From positions 1-64,000 of the forward strand of contig JAFYYJ010000061.1 in assembly GCA_017557605.1 (NCBI GenBank): 64,000 bases of DNA, given 5' to 3'. Each line of letters starts with the position of its first letter. Position 1 is the first letter of the stretch. This DNA is from Salinivirgaceae bacterium (GTDB lineage Bacteria; Bacteroidota; Bacteroidia; Bacteroidales; SZUA-534). Both the position numbers and the translations under genes were made by a program. Shown here in pieces: positions 50,918 through 59,670 of this stretch. Under the pieces are notes generated by a model that had not been told where the DNA came from, did no database searches, and saw nothing but the letters and a program-made list of their open reading frames with translations.

Positions 50918-51037
50918 GTGTTTTCGTCAGTGTTTTCGTCAGTGTTTTCGTCAGTGTTTTCGTCAGTGTTTTCGTCAGTGTTTTCGTCAGTGTTTTCGTC
51001 AGTGTTTTCGTCAGTGTTTTCGTCAGTGTTTTCGTCA
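50918..51037. repeat. 12-bp minisatellite, ten perfect units
   Basis: GTGTTTTCGTCA is repeated ten times without a mismatch (50918-51037), with degenerate units on both sides. On the minus strand it reads as (DENT)n inside a 68-aa ORF (50857-51063) starting MKFFGGRND. Because the unit is a multiple of three, any reading frame stays open, so the ORF alone is not evidence of a gene. CGTCATCGT-like degenerate copies continue near 51107-51155. Confidence 0.85.
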
Positions 51038-51277
51038 TCATTTCTCCCCCCAAAGAATTTCAAAGTTAGCGAATTAGACTGAAAAAAGAAAACCCAAAAT
51101 GCAAAAAGTCATCGTCATTGTCTATCGTCTTCGTCATCGTTTATCATCATCGTCAATTAAAATTTCTCATCAAAATTTCTTCCCGATTAAAAAAAATGTG
51201 CATATTTATTTTTTGGTTCAGTCGGGTGCCGCATCGTGGAAAACGGAGGCTCCGGCTTCGGGTTTCAAAAAGAAAAA

Positions 51278-54004
51278 ATGATAGATATGAAAATCAGAAT
51301 CCGCCTCAGTATCAGAGTGCTATGCTTGGTTTTAGGAACAGTTTTCGCCGTAATCCTGTTTGCTTCGGGGTTTGCCACACGGCAGTTCCGAAATTCGATT
51401 GTCGAGACTATGGAAAAGAAGGACGCCGCTGTTATTAGCGACGTATCGACAATAATCAGCAATTTGTCGTCCAACCAATTTCAGTCGTTGCTGACTTTGC
51501 GGTCGATAATTGAGTCGGTCGACGACCAAGCTTTCTCCGGAAACAACGAGTTTTACAACAAAACCATTAAAAAAGCCTGCGAGGACAACCAGGCGTTGTC
51601 GTTTGTGTGGCTCAGCTTCGACAGCCAGTATCTTGACGCCTCGAGCGAGGAGGGGCGCACCACACTTAAAGCCGAAAACACATCGTACGGTGCCGAGGTC
51701 AGCTCAAAAACCATAGCTCAGGTTTACGACGATATGGAGGACCCCTATTTTATTTGCAAAGACGCCGGCGCGCCAATCATAGCCGAACCCGACTACTATC
51801 TCTACGACGGCTCAACAGCCAAGCGCACCATGCGCATCCCAATGGCAATGCCGATAAACAAAAACGGCAGTTTTGCCGGTGTGATAGGGATAGACATCAA
51901 CGCCAACTCGCTTCAGGCGATAATCGATTCGATAGGCAAAGAGAAAAATCAGCACGTCTTCATCTTGTCGCCTAAAGGACACATAATGGCCGCCAACCCC
52001 GATAAGAACTTCAACGGCCAACTCTACAACGAGATAGACACTTTGATTGGCGGCTTCCTCTACGAGTCGTCGGAAGATGTTGTGAATCGTACTTTGATAA
52101 ACAGAAGCACCGGTGACACTTATTGCAACATTCAGGCCATATCGCCCGAAAACCTTAACTCACAATGGAAAGTTGTGGTTGTAACCGACGACAACATCGA
52201 CGAACAAATGGCCGAATCGCTCAACGTGGTAACACGCGCCATTCTTATCGGTCTGTTACTGCTTGCGCTCATCATCGCCATACTGACACAGGGCATTGTC
52301 AACCCGATAAAGAAGGTGAACGAGGTTATCAACCGTCTGGCGCAGGGCAAGGTTGACGAGACGCTTGAGATGCGTGTTGAGAGCAACAACGAGCTTGGGC
52401 AGATGACCGACTCATCGAACAAGGTGGTCGAAGGTCTGTTGCAGGTTACCAAATTTGCCGAGAACATAGGCAACGGCAACTCCGACTACAAATTCAGTCC
52501 GCTGAGCGACCGCGATGTTTTGGGCAACGCCATTATCGAGATGAAATCGAGCCTCGACGAAGCCAAAGAGGAGGAGAACCAGCGTCACGCCGAGGAGGAA
52601 CAACTGAACTGGGCGTCGTCGGGTATCAACCTGTTCAACAAGGTTTTGCGTATCGACAACAAAGATATGCAGACAATAAGCGCCGAGATAATAAAGACAC
52701 TGACACTTTACCTTAACGCGCAAATGGGCGCTCTCTACATTGTTCCCGAGGACCGTGAGGGGCTTGAATTGGTGTCGCATCTGGGTTTCGGCAAAGACAA
52801 GGGCGAAAAAACGTTTTTCAGCCCCAGCGACGGCCTTATGGGGCGCATCTATCACGAGCGCGAGACGATATTCATCAGCGAGATACCCGATGATATGGAG
52901 CGCATCGGCTCAGGATTGGGTCGTTCGCTGCCAAAATCGGCTTTGATTGTGCCGCTCATCTACAACAGCAAATTGGTGGGCGCCATTGAGCTTTACTCTC
53001 TCAAGGTTTTCGAGCAGTATCAGATAGCATTTGTCGAAAAGCTGTCGGAGAACATAGCATCCACATTGTCGACAGTGAAGATAAACGCTCAGACGACACT
53101 GCTGCTCAGCAAAGCTAAACAGCAGGCCGAAGTGCTTGAACAGCAAGAGGAGGAGATTCGTCAGAACATGGAGGAAATGCAGGCCACGCAGGAGGAGACA
53201 ACGCATAAAGAGGAGGGTCTGTTGGCGGTTATCGAATCACTCAGCAACATTGTGCCAATAGTCCACTACGACCTTCAGCAACGCGTTACCGACGCTAACG
53301 AGGAGTTCCTGAACTTTGTGCAGACGCGCCGTAACAAGGTTGTGGGCAAACGTCACAAGGCCGATGTCCAGATGACCGAAGTTGAGGCCAAGGCGCATGA
53401 GCACTTCTGGGACGAGATTCTGGCAGGCAACATTATGGAGGAGGACGAGCAATTTGGCGAGGGAAAAGATGCCGTTTGGCTCCGCATGCATTTCATTCCA
53501 ATCTACGACGACACAAAGAAGATAGTAGATATTGTTGCTGTTGGATTCGACATAACAACACAAAAGAAATACGAGGCTCAGATAGATATGGTTGCCGAAG
53601 GCGTGATACCAGAGGAGTTGAAAAGCATGCTGAAAACATCGGCTAACAAGAAACGCCGCCTTATCGACCTGACCAACATGAACGCTGCTTATAAAAACGA
53701 CGAGAAGAAGATTGACAACATGCTGCGCCGCTACTACGAGCAGATTCCCGCACAGTTTGCTGACATCGAAAAAACCATTGAGAGCAACAACTACAAAGTG
53801 CTGAAAATGGAGGTGAAGGCCCTGCGGACAAAAATCAATTATCTGGGAGTGAAGCCGATAACCGACATGCTCGACACCATTATAAACTCGATAACGAAAA
53901 ATTCGGGCACCGAGCGAATTCCGCAAGTGTTTGCCGACGCAAAGAGCAAATGGGAAGAGGCCTACAATGAGCTTACCGAGCTTATCGGTCTGATTGATGA
54001 GTAA
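51278..54004 (+). CDS. Membrane sensor: Cache-HAMP-GAF-coiled coil-PAS with degenerate HPt-like C-terminus
   Basis: 908 aa from the ATG at 51278, preferred because the extra 14 residues of the longer frame look non-native. TM1 about 14-33, an extracytoplasmic dCache-like domain (about 35-310; GVIGIDINANSLQAIIDSIG), TM2 about 322-339, HAMP (about 340-392), a NWASSGINLFNKVLR linker and GAF (about 445-600), a coiled coil with EEEIRQNMEEMQATQEE (624-640), a PAS domain (about 650-765) and a C-terminal helical bundle (about 800-908). The bundle aligns with HPt domains, but the HTLKG-type His position is K in KALRTKINYLG. No kinase, GGDEF, EAL, phosphatase or chemotaxis domain is present. The gene precedes a paralogue by 32 bp. 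Confidence 0.85.
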   Translation: MIDMKIRIRLSIRVLCLVLGTVFAVILFASGFATRQFRNSIVETMEKKDAAVISDVSTIISNLSSNQFQSLLTLRSIIESVDDQAFSGNNEFYNKTIKKACEDNQALSFVWLSFDSQYLDASSEEGRTTLKAENTSYGAEVSSKTIAQVYDDMEDPYFICKDAGAPIIAEPDYYLYDGSTAKRTMRIPMAMPINKNGSFAGVIGIDINANSLQAIIDSIGKEKNQHVFILSPKGHIMAANPDKNFNGQLYNEIDTLIGGFLYESSEDVVNRTLINRSTGDTYCNIQAISPENLNSQWKVVVVTDDNIDEQMAESLNVVTRAILIGLLLLALIIAILTQGIVNPIKKVNEVINRLAQGKVDETLEMRVESNNELGQMTDSSNKVVEGLLQVTKFAENIGNGNSDYKFSPLSDRDVLGNAIIEMKSSLDEAKEEENQRHAEEEQLNWASSGINLFNKVLRIDNKDMQTISAEIIKTLTLYLNAQMGALYIVPEDREGLELVSHLGFGKDKGEKTFFSPSDGLMGRIYHERETIFISEIPDDMERIGSGLGRSLPKSALIVPLIYNSKLVGAIELYSLKVFEQYQIAFVEKLSENIASTLSTVKINAQTTLLLSKAKQQAEVLEQQEEEIRQNMEEMQATQEETTHKEEGLLAVIESLSNIVPIVHYDLQQRVTDANEEFLNFVQTRRNKVVGKRHKADVQMTEVEAKAHEHFWDEILAGNIMEEDEQFGEGKDAVWLRMHFIPIYDDTKKIVDIVAVGFDITTQKKYEAQIDMVAEGVIPEELKSMLKTSANKKRRLIDLTNMNAAYKNDEKKIDNMLRRYYEQIPAQFADIEKTIESNNYKVLKMEVKALRTKINYLGVKPITDMLDTIINSITKNSGTERIPQVFADAKSKWEEAYNELTELIGLIDE

Positions 54005-54036
54005 AAACGTTTTTCTGGAAACTAAATAGAAAAGAG

Positions 54037-56400
54037 ATGATTTTTAAAAAGACTATCCACCGGAAAATGGTGCTCAACCTGTTGGGCACATCGCTTATAA
54101 TGTATATAGCCGCAATGGGTTATATCATCTACGAAGTGGCGGAAAATCTCAAAGCCGACTCGTACACCGAAATGAAACAGGAATCGAGCGACATAACCAG
54201 CCGCATTGAGGGACTTGTTGCCAGCCGCACAAAGATAGTGGAGACCTTGGCTGCCACCATGGCCAACTACAACGATATTGAGGAAACCGAGCGCCGGCCA
54301 TTCTTCAGCGACCTTTTGCACCAGACATTACTGGAAAATCCTGACCTCTGTGCTGCCTGGTCGATTTGGGAGCCGAACAGCATCGACAATCTTGACGAAA
54401 ACTACATTGACAAGGTTAACTCCAATTCCATTGGCAGCTTCTCTCCCTCTTTCTATCGGGTTGACGAAGAGATAAAATCGGAAGAGACAACCGACACGCA
54501 ATACGAGGAGGATTTCTACACCCTGCCGCGCGACACAAAAAAGACCAAAATGGTGGAGCCCTACTTCTATTCTTATAACGGCAAAGACTCCATTCTTATG
54601 ACATCAATAGTGGCTCCAATAATCGTCTGGGATGAGTTTATGGGCGTTGTGGGCATCGACCTTTCGATACACGATTTGAAGAAACTGCTTGTGCTGAACC
54701 CCGACGGCAAAGACGAAAAGAATTATCTGATTTCAGAATCCGGAAAATATCTCTACAGCCGCGACACCAAACTGACAAGTACGAAACAGACTATTGTTGC
54801 GGACATCGACAGTATTGCCCGCGACACTCTTTACATAGGCAACGATATCAACGGCGAGAAATCGATTATTGTTTGCAACAGGGCAAGTTTCGACAACGCG
54901 CAGAGCTATTGGCATGTAGTTACCGTATCGTCGTGGAAGAGCAGCTTCAAACAACGGAGCAGCAGTCTTCTGCGTTTGCTTATCATAACCATTATCGGTC
55001 TCATTATCATCTCAATAGTTATCTCGATAGTGGCCCGGACAATATCGGGAACCATTGTCGGCATCAACAACAAGCTGGCCGACCTGTCGCTGGGTATCAT
55101 CAGCGACGAGAAGATGCATAAGACGCGAATCAAGAGCGAGATAACCGACCTAACGGAGTCGATTGAGGTGCTGAGCGACGGTTTGAAAGCATCGGTGAAC
55201 TTTGCCGGCGAGATAGGCAAGGGCAATTATGACGCCAAATACCGGCTGCTGAGCGACGGGGATACTTTGGGAGAGTCGCTTATCGCCATGCAGAAAAGCC
55301 TTGTGAAAGCAAAAGAGGAGGAGGACCAGAAGAAAGAGGTTGACGCACAGCGCAACTGGGTTACCCACGGCCTGGCCGAATTTGGCGAGATTATCCGCCA
55401 GGAGAACGAGAACGCCGACAGCTTTGCCTACAACGTGCTCAACGAGCTGCTGAAATATATGGACATTGTGCAGGGCGCCGTTTATTTCAAGATAGAAGAT
55501 GAGTATGACACCGAGCTGAAGTTCGAGAGCAAGGCCGCCATAGCCTACGGCAAGCAGATAATGCTCGACACCGTTGTGACGGATAAAGACGGTCTGTTTG
55601 GCCGCGTAATCGACGAGATGCGTCTTATCTATCTCGAAGATGTGCCCGACAGCTACGTTACATTCACGCAAGGCAAACGCGAGGAGCAGAAACCACGCAA
55701 CCTGCTGCTTGCCCCGATGATTGTCAACGATGAGATTTACGGCATAATGGAGCTTATATCGTACAATCATATCGAGAAATACAAGATAGATTTTGTGGAG
55801 CATCTGTGCGAAAATATGGCGTCGGCTGTTTCAAATGTCAGCATCAACGCACACAACGCCAAGCTACTTGAGCAATCGAATGAACAAACCGAAGTGCTGT
55901 CGCAGCACGAGGAAGAGATGCGCCAGAACCTTGAGGAGATGCAGGCCACACAAGAGGAGGCCACCAAGCGTCAAGACCAGCTCAACGCGCAAATCAGCGC
56001 TTACTATAAAGGTCTTATGGTTGCCGAAATCGATTTGAGCGGAAAAATAATGAGCATGTCTAAACGGCTGATGTTCTTCTACAATGTCGGCGACAACTTT
56101 GTTGGTGTTCCGTATGTATCGCTTGTCACGCAAGACGAAGCGGCGCGCGAACAGTTCATCAACGAGTTCTGGCCAGCGCTGCTGAATACAGGCAAAGCAC
56201 GGCGCAAAAACAAATCGCTGATTCGCGGAAAGCAGCTGCGCACCACCGAATACTACAAGGTTGTCTATCTTAACGAGCAACCCGACCATGTGATTGTTGT
56301 CTCGGAGAACCGCAGCCGCGAGCATGAGCTCAAAGACCGCCTGATGCTTGAGATACAGTCGTATATGAAAGAGCACGGCATCGATGCCGGAAACGCATAA
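54037..56400 (+). CDS. Membrane sensor: Cache-HAMP-GAF-coiled coil-PAS
   Basis: 787 aa. TM1 about 12-33, an extracytoplasmic dCache-like domain (about 36-300; MTSIVAPIIVWDEFMGVVGID), TM2 about 311-332 (LLRLLIITIIGLIIISIVIS), HAMP (about 333-390), the NWVTHGLAEFGEIIR linker and GAF (about 445-598), a coiled coil with EEEMRQNLEEMQATQEE (625-641), and a PAS domain (about 655-760). It ends 27 residues later without any catalytic output domain. Same architecture and motifs as the upstream 908-aa protein, so the pair arose by duplication. The downstream pgeF gene follows by 12 bp. A partner kinase encoded elsewhere, or signalling through heterodimers, is inference. Confidence 0.85.
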   Translation: MIFKKTIHRKMVLNLLGTSLIMYIAAMGYIIYEVAENLKADSYTEMKQESSDITSRIEGLVASRTKIVETLAATMANYNDIEETERRPFFSDLLHQTLLENPDLCAAWSIWEPNSIDNLDENYIDKVNSNSIGSFSPSFYRVDEEIKSEETTDTQYEEDFYTLPRDTKKTKMVEPYFYSYNGKDSILMTSIVAPIIVWDEFMGVVGIDLSIHDLKKLLVLNPDGKDEKNYLISESGKYLYSRDTKLTSTKQTIVADIDSIARDTLYIGNDINGEKSIIVCNRASFDNAQSYWHVVTVSSWKSSFKQRSSSLLRLLIITIIGLIIISIVISIVARTISGTIVGINNKLADLSLGIISDEKMHKTRIKSEITDLTESIEVLSDGLKASVNFAGEIGKGNYDAKYRLLSDGDTLGESLIAMQKSLVKAKEEEDQKKEVDAQRNWVTHGLAEFGEIIRQENENADSFAYNVLNELLKYMDIVQGAVYFKIEDEYDTELKFESKAAIAYGKQIMLDTVVTDKDGLFGRVIDEMRLIYLEDVPDSYVTFTQGKREEQKPRNLLLAPMIVNDEIYGIMELISYNHIEKYKIDFVEHLCENMASAVSNVSINAHNAKLLEQSNEQTEVLSQHEEEMRQNLEEMQATQEEATKRQDQLNAQISAYYKGLMVAEIDLSGKIMSMSKRLMFFYNVGDNFVGVPYVSLVTQDEAAREQFINEFWPALLNTGKARRKNKSLIRGKQLRTTEYYKVVYLNEQPDHVIVVSENRSREHELKDRLMLEIQSYMKEHGIDAGNA

Positions 56401-56412
56401 GCCGCGCTGTTC

Positions 56413-57189
56413 ATGAATTTTCATGCCGCCGATTTCCCGTATTACACCTTTGGCAGTTTAGATAGGTGTGGCGGTGTGCGCCATTTTGTGACCTCGTGCC
56501 GTCAAGGCGCGTTGGGCGATGTCAATCTGCGAAGTACGAACGGAGCGGAAAACCGCCGTCGCTTAGCCGCCTCGGTTGGTTTCAATATCGAACGCCTGAC
56601 AACAGCCGAACAGACACACAGCCTAAATATTGCAGTTGTAAACGAAACTAATGCCGGTCTTGGTGCTCTCACTATCGACAGCCGTATTCCTAATACTGAC
56701 GCGCTTATAACCAATCAGCCAGGCGTTTGTATTATGGTGCTTACAGCCGATTGCCAGTCGGTGCTGCTATACGATGCTGAAAACCATGCTGTAGCGGCCA
56801 TACATGCCGGTTGGCGCGGCACAGCCGGAGGCATTGTCCGCCTTACGGTTGAGGCTATGCAGCGCGAGTTCGGAACCGAGCCAAGCCACTTGATTGCTGC
56901 GTTGGGCCCGTGCATCGGCAGTTGCTGCTTCGAGGTTGGCGACGATGTTGCCGAACAGTTCTCCCAATGGCCCGAAGCTATCTTGCACAAACCCGAATGG
57001 GCGCGTCCGCACATCGATTTGACAGCCGTCAACCGTCAGCATCTTATTTCCGCCGGCTTGCCGCTCGAAAACATCGAAGCCGCGCAAGTCTGCACCAAAT
57101 GCCATCCCGATGAGTTTTTCTCGTATCGGCACAATCACACATTGGGACGAATTGGGACGGGGGTGATGGTGGAGGAAGATTTCACTTAA
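56413..57189 (+). CDS. pgeF: PgeF/YlmD-family purine nucleoside phosphorylase-like protein (Cu-oxidase_4)
   Basis: 258 aa. The zinc/metal triad is H69 (QTHS), C114 (TADC) and H131 (HAGWRG), and CTKCHPDEFFSYR (227-239) is the C-terminal hallmark. Family members were first called multicopper polyphenol oxidases; several act on purine nucleosides, and E. coli YfiH has been linked to correcting peptidoglycan composition. It lies 12 bp after the second sensor gene, so it is probably on that transcript, without an obvious functional link. Full length. Confidence 0.9.
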   Translation: MNFHAADFPYYTFGSLDRCGGVRHFVTSCRQGALGDVNLRSTNGAENRRRLAASVGFNIERLTTAEQTHSLNIAVVNETNAGLGALTIDSRIPNTDALITNQPGVCIMVLTADCQSVLLYDAENHAVAAIHAGWRGTAGGIVRLTVEAMQREFGTEPSHLIAALGPCIGSCCFEVGDDVAEQFSQWPEAILHKPEWARPHIDLTAVNRQHLISAGLPLENIEAAQVCTKCHPDEFFSYRHNHTLGRIGTGVMVEEDFT

Positions 57190-57206
57190 CTTTCCGTTTA
57201 TAGATT

Positions 57207-57248
57207 CTACTGAAAACTTTTTACAAAATCGGCAAAAGTTTTCAGTAG
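57207..57248. terminator. 14-bp perfect hairpin between pgeF and the PIN gene
   Basis: CTACTGAAAACTTT (57207-57220) pairs exactly with AAAGTTTTCAGTAG (57235-57248) around a 14-nt loop. It stands between convergent genes and may end both transcripts, but no clean T-run follows on the plus strand. A small palindromic repeat is the alternative. Confidence 0.5.
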
Positions 57249-57323
57249 GGAATTTTAGGTTTATGCTTTTAACCTAGAAGTGGCGCGATTAAGTTCTATT
57301 ATATGTGATGTTATTTATAATCA

Positions 57324-57725
57324 TCAGAGATAATCCATCATTGTATCAAGCTTAATTATAGACACTTTTGGAAATCCTAATTCAAAAAGCACGTTGAAAT
57401 GACGGTCATCAGTAACTATAAAATGAGCATTGGCGGCTACAGCGCAATCAACAAATTTGTTGTCGTCAGGGTCGATTTTAATGATGTTAAATTTATAGTA
57501 TGGCGTTACAAATAGAGTGTAGGGGTTATTTACGATAACATCAATGGCTAATGAGGCAAAAGTCGGAGAGGTTTTATTTTCCAATATCTCAGCATATTCT
57601 GCCAGAATTTCGGTGGAAACGCAAAGTTGATTACGCCCGTCCAAAAATGAACGCCACAATTCATGGTAGCTGCTACGGTGCGCAATACACTGAATGAGAG
57701 TGTTAGTGTCAAGAACGAGTTTCAT
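57324..57725 (-). CDS. PIN-domain toxin (putative ribonuclease)
   Basis: 133 aa. PIN fold with the acidic residues in place: D6 (VLDTNTL), E39/E43 (STEILAEYAEIL), D93 (DDNKFVDCAVAA) and D106 (IVTDDRHF). This is the pattern of the 'putative toxin component, PIN family', Mg-dependent endoribonucleases. The preceding 71-aa gene ends 5 bp upstream and is the likely antitoxin. It lies in an accessory stretch. Confidence 0.88.
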   Translation of the reverse strand: MKLVLDTNTLIQCIAHRSSYHELWRSFLDGRNQLCVSTEILAEYAEILENKTSPTFASLAIDVIVNNPYTLFVTPYYKFNIIKIDPDDNKFVDCAVAANAHFIVTDDRHFNVLFELGFPKVSIIKLDTMMDYL

Positions 57726-57730
57726 GGTTC

Positions 57731-57946
57731 TTAACTCTTGGCATGTAGGTCTTCATGGCGCAACGCATCAAGGCGTTCTTGGTTTAGAACACCCTCATCC
57801 CATAGTTTGTCGGCTTCAGCATCAAGGCGAGATTGAAAATGCTGTGTTAGTACAATTTGAACCTCGCGGGCGTACGCCTCACTGTTGTTAAACGAGAATA
57901 TTTTGAGTAGATGCTGTTGAGTTGGTGTTAAAGTTGTCGCTTCCAT
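57731..57946 (-). CDS. Putative antitoxin of the PIN protein
   Basis: 71 aa starting MEATTLTPTQQHLLKIFSFN and ending RHEDLHAKS. Predicted all-helical. The N-terminus TPTQQHLLKIFS is typical of small antitoxins paired with this PIN subgroup in Bacteroidetes. The C-terminal half (LTQHFQSRLDAEADKLWDEG) may wrap the toxin. No AbrB, RHH or HTH motif is evident. The 5-bp spacing supports co-expression. Confidence 0.75.
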   Translation of the reverse strand: MEATTLTPTQQHLLKIFSFNNSEAYAREVQIVLTQHFQSRLDAEADKLWDEGVLNQERLDALRHEDLHAKS

Positions 57947-58023
57947 AATTGTGTGTTTTTCTTATCGCTAAGGTACAATAATTATAGCTCAGTTGTCTGT
58001 TTTTATTATTTAACCACAAAAAA

Positions 58024-58047
58024 AGAGCCGCTCAACTGAGCGGCTCT
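58024..58047 (-). terminator. Terminator after the 280-aa lipoprotein gene
   Basis: AGAGCCGCTCA (58024-58034) pairs perfectly with TGAGCGGCTCT (58037-58047); on the minus strand it is followed by TTTTTTTG. It lies 23 bp past the gene's stop codon and insulates the PIN/antitoxin unit downstream. Confidence 0.85.
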
Positions 58048-58070
58048 CGTTCTTTATTGACAATTATCAA

Positions 58071-58913
58071 TTAATTGAAAGCAGCTGAAGTGTCAATCTT
58101 CAAAGTGCCTTTCGAGTTGATAACGATACCGCTGATTTCATAAGTTACATCATCAACTTTTGTAAGTTTATAAGTAGCGATGCAATCAGTTGTTGTGATG
58201 ATAGCGTTCTCAAAGATTTTAGCGTCAGCCAAGATAGCCTTGTTAGCGTCGCATTGCTCTTGGCTTCTAACACCATCTTTAGGAGTGTTAGCAATGGTCA
58301 AAAGTTTAGCAGTCTCAAGTGATACATTGTCACCTTCGCCCTTCAAAGCAACTTCGATTTTGCTTGCAACAGCCTCGTCACTGATGTTACCGTTTGAAGA
58401 ATCATAAAAGTCTTTCAACATGTAAGCGCTTTGGTTGTACAAAGAGAATTGTGAACCAAGTTGAGTGTTAGCACCTGTACCAATGTTGAAATGATACTCA
58501 GCACCAATAGCCTCTTCGAAAGCACCAGCTTTTTTGGTCTTAATTCTAAGAGTATAGATGGCTACAGGCAGTTTGCCAGTAGATTTGATGTCAAGAACGA
58601 AAGATTTGTCTTTAACGGCCTTGCCATTCTCATCCAAAGTTTTGTTTTTCTCTTTAACTTGCTCGTTAGCCTCAAGGAAATCGTAAGCTACAGAGCCATC
58701 GGCATTGTACAAAGCAAACTCTTTGATTTTGGTGTTGGTTGCAATCTGACCAGCGATTTCGATAGTACCGTCAGCGTTGGCAACTGCTGTCAATTCACCA
58801 AACTTGAATTGCTCTTCTACTTCACCTTCAACTGCTTCCTCACCGCAAGAGGTGAAAAGAGCTGTCGAACACATAGCAACCATCATGGTTGCAAACATGA
58901 ATCTTTTTTTCAT
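58071..58913 (-). CDS. Predicted lipoprotein, unknown function
   Basis: 280 aa. Lipobox LFTSC23, then GEEAVEGEVEEQ. The mature protein has repeated beta segments (TAVANADGTIEIAGQIATNTKIKEFALYNADGS) followed by a helical middle and a C-terminal strand pair (YEISGIVINSKGTLKIDT). No family is recognised with certainty. It has its own candidate -7 box (58970-58977) and terminator, so it is a single-gene unit. Confidence 0.7.
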   Translation of the reverse strand: MKKRFMFATMMVAMCSTALFTSCGEEAVEGEVEEQFKFGELTAVANADGTIEIAGQIATNTKIKEFALYNADGSVAYDFLEANEQVKEKNKTLDENGKAVKDKSFVLDIKSTGKLPVAIYTLRIKTKKAGAFEEAIGAEYHFNIGTGANTQLGSQFSLYNQSAYMLKDFYDSSNGNISDEAVASKIEVALKGEGDNVSLETAKLLTIANTPKDGVRSQEQCDANKAILADAKIFENAIITTTDCIATYKLTKVDDVTYEISGIVINSKGTLKIDTSAAFN

Positions 58914-58969
58914 CTTTTTAAATTTTTTAATTAAACAATAAATTAAACAAAAGTTTGTTCTTAAAGCCG

Positions 58970-58977
58970 CAAATATA
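58970..58977 (-). promoter_or_regulatory. Candidate -7 box of the 280-aa lipoprotein gene
   Basis: Minus-strand TATATTTG, a full TAnnTTTG match, 56 bp upstream of the start codon. Confidence 0.45.
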
Positions 58978-59085
58978 CAAATGTTTTTGTTCGTAGTATT
59001 CGTTTTTTGCCGCTTTAATCACCGTTTGTCAAAAGTTTTTGTCTGTTGCTCACTTTTGCCACATTAAAAATGTCGCAAAAAAAGT

Positions 59086-59109
59086 AGAGCCGCATCATAA
59101 TGCGGCTCT
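59086..59109 (-). terminator. Terminator after the 167-aa exported protein gene
   Basis: AGAGCCGCAT (59086-59095) pairs with ATGCGGCTCT (59100-59109) over CATA; on the minus strand it is followed by ACTTTTTTTG. It resembles the terminator at 58024-58047 (shared AGAGCCGC stem). Confidence 0.85.
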
Positions 59110-59140
59110 GCAATTATTTCTAAAGAAAACTATGCTGGCA

Positions 59141-59644
59141 TTATTTAACCAAGCCGTTTTTCTTCATCAAATCTTTAAGGTCGTTGTACGACACATCCAA
59201 ACCAATGGCAACCTTAAATGTCTTTGTGGTAGCTTTTGAAACCGATTTAGAATTAGCCAGTTTGCTAACTTTAACGTATTTCAGATAGTCGCCACCAGGC
59301 TTAAAGAAGTTGGCCAGAAAATCAGAATTGTCAGCGCTTGAATCCTCAATGATAGCAGGAGCTGCTTCTGCACCATTGGCTCCCGATGGGAATCCGCAGA
59401 ACAAAGCGCAAGCAACGGCTTTCATCTTTGCATCCTCAATGGCAGCTTCTTCAGTTTCGCCACGGCCGTCCAAACGAACGATATTAATACCAGCGTCACC
59501 TTTGGCCAACGACTCGGCGTTGTATTCGGTTGTGCTGTTATACTTAAACTTGGCTTTCTTTTCTTTTGCATTGACCGACGATGCACCACCGGCAATCAGC
59601 ATGGCTGCAAGAGCCATCATTAAGATTTTGATTGATTTTCTCAT
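59141..59644 (-). CDS. Small exported protein, unknown function
   Basis: 167 aa with a type I signal peptide (MRKSIKILMMALAAMLIAGG, cleavage near VNA27). The mature part contains NIVRLDGRGETEEAAIEDAKMKAVACALFCGF, a pattern like the start of a flagellar-assembly/LPP20-type domain in which a helix follows a glycine turn. A C-terminal strand-helix VAIGLDVSYNDLKDLMKKNGLVK follows. It lies 26 bp downstream of the 201-aa lipoprotein gene and may be co-transcribed. Function unknown. Confidence 0.65.
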   Translation of the reverse strand: MRKSIKILMMALAAMLIAGGASSVNAKEKKAKFKYNSTTEYNAESLAKGDAGINIVRLDGRGETEEAAIEDAKMKAVACALFCGFPSGANGAEAAPAIIEDSSADNSDFLANFFKPGGDYLKYVKVSKLANSKSVSKATTKTFKVAIGLDVSYNDLKDLMKKNGLVK

Positions 59645-59670
59645 AGTAAATAGTTTTTAATGGTTATAAA

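Noticed and set aside
50918-51037. Possible CRISPR-like array
   Set aside because: The units are contiguous 12-mers without spacers, and no cas genes exist in the window.
50857-51063. 68-aa ORF encoding (DENT)n
   Set aside because: The frame is open only because of a 12-bp tandem repeat; it begins in non-coding sequence and crosses a palindrome. Kept as a repeat, not a gene.
51236-51277. Upstream ATG start for the first sensor gene
   Set aside because: The extra 14 residues are Gly-rich and lie in low-complexity leader sequence; the start at 51278 gives a normal basic N-terminus before TM1.
57947-58070. Possible tRNA or small RNA between the antitoxin and the lipoprotein gene
   Set aside because: The strong hairpin is a standard terminator with a T-run; no cloverleaf or CCA end is present.
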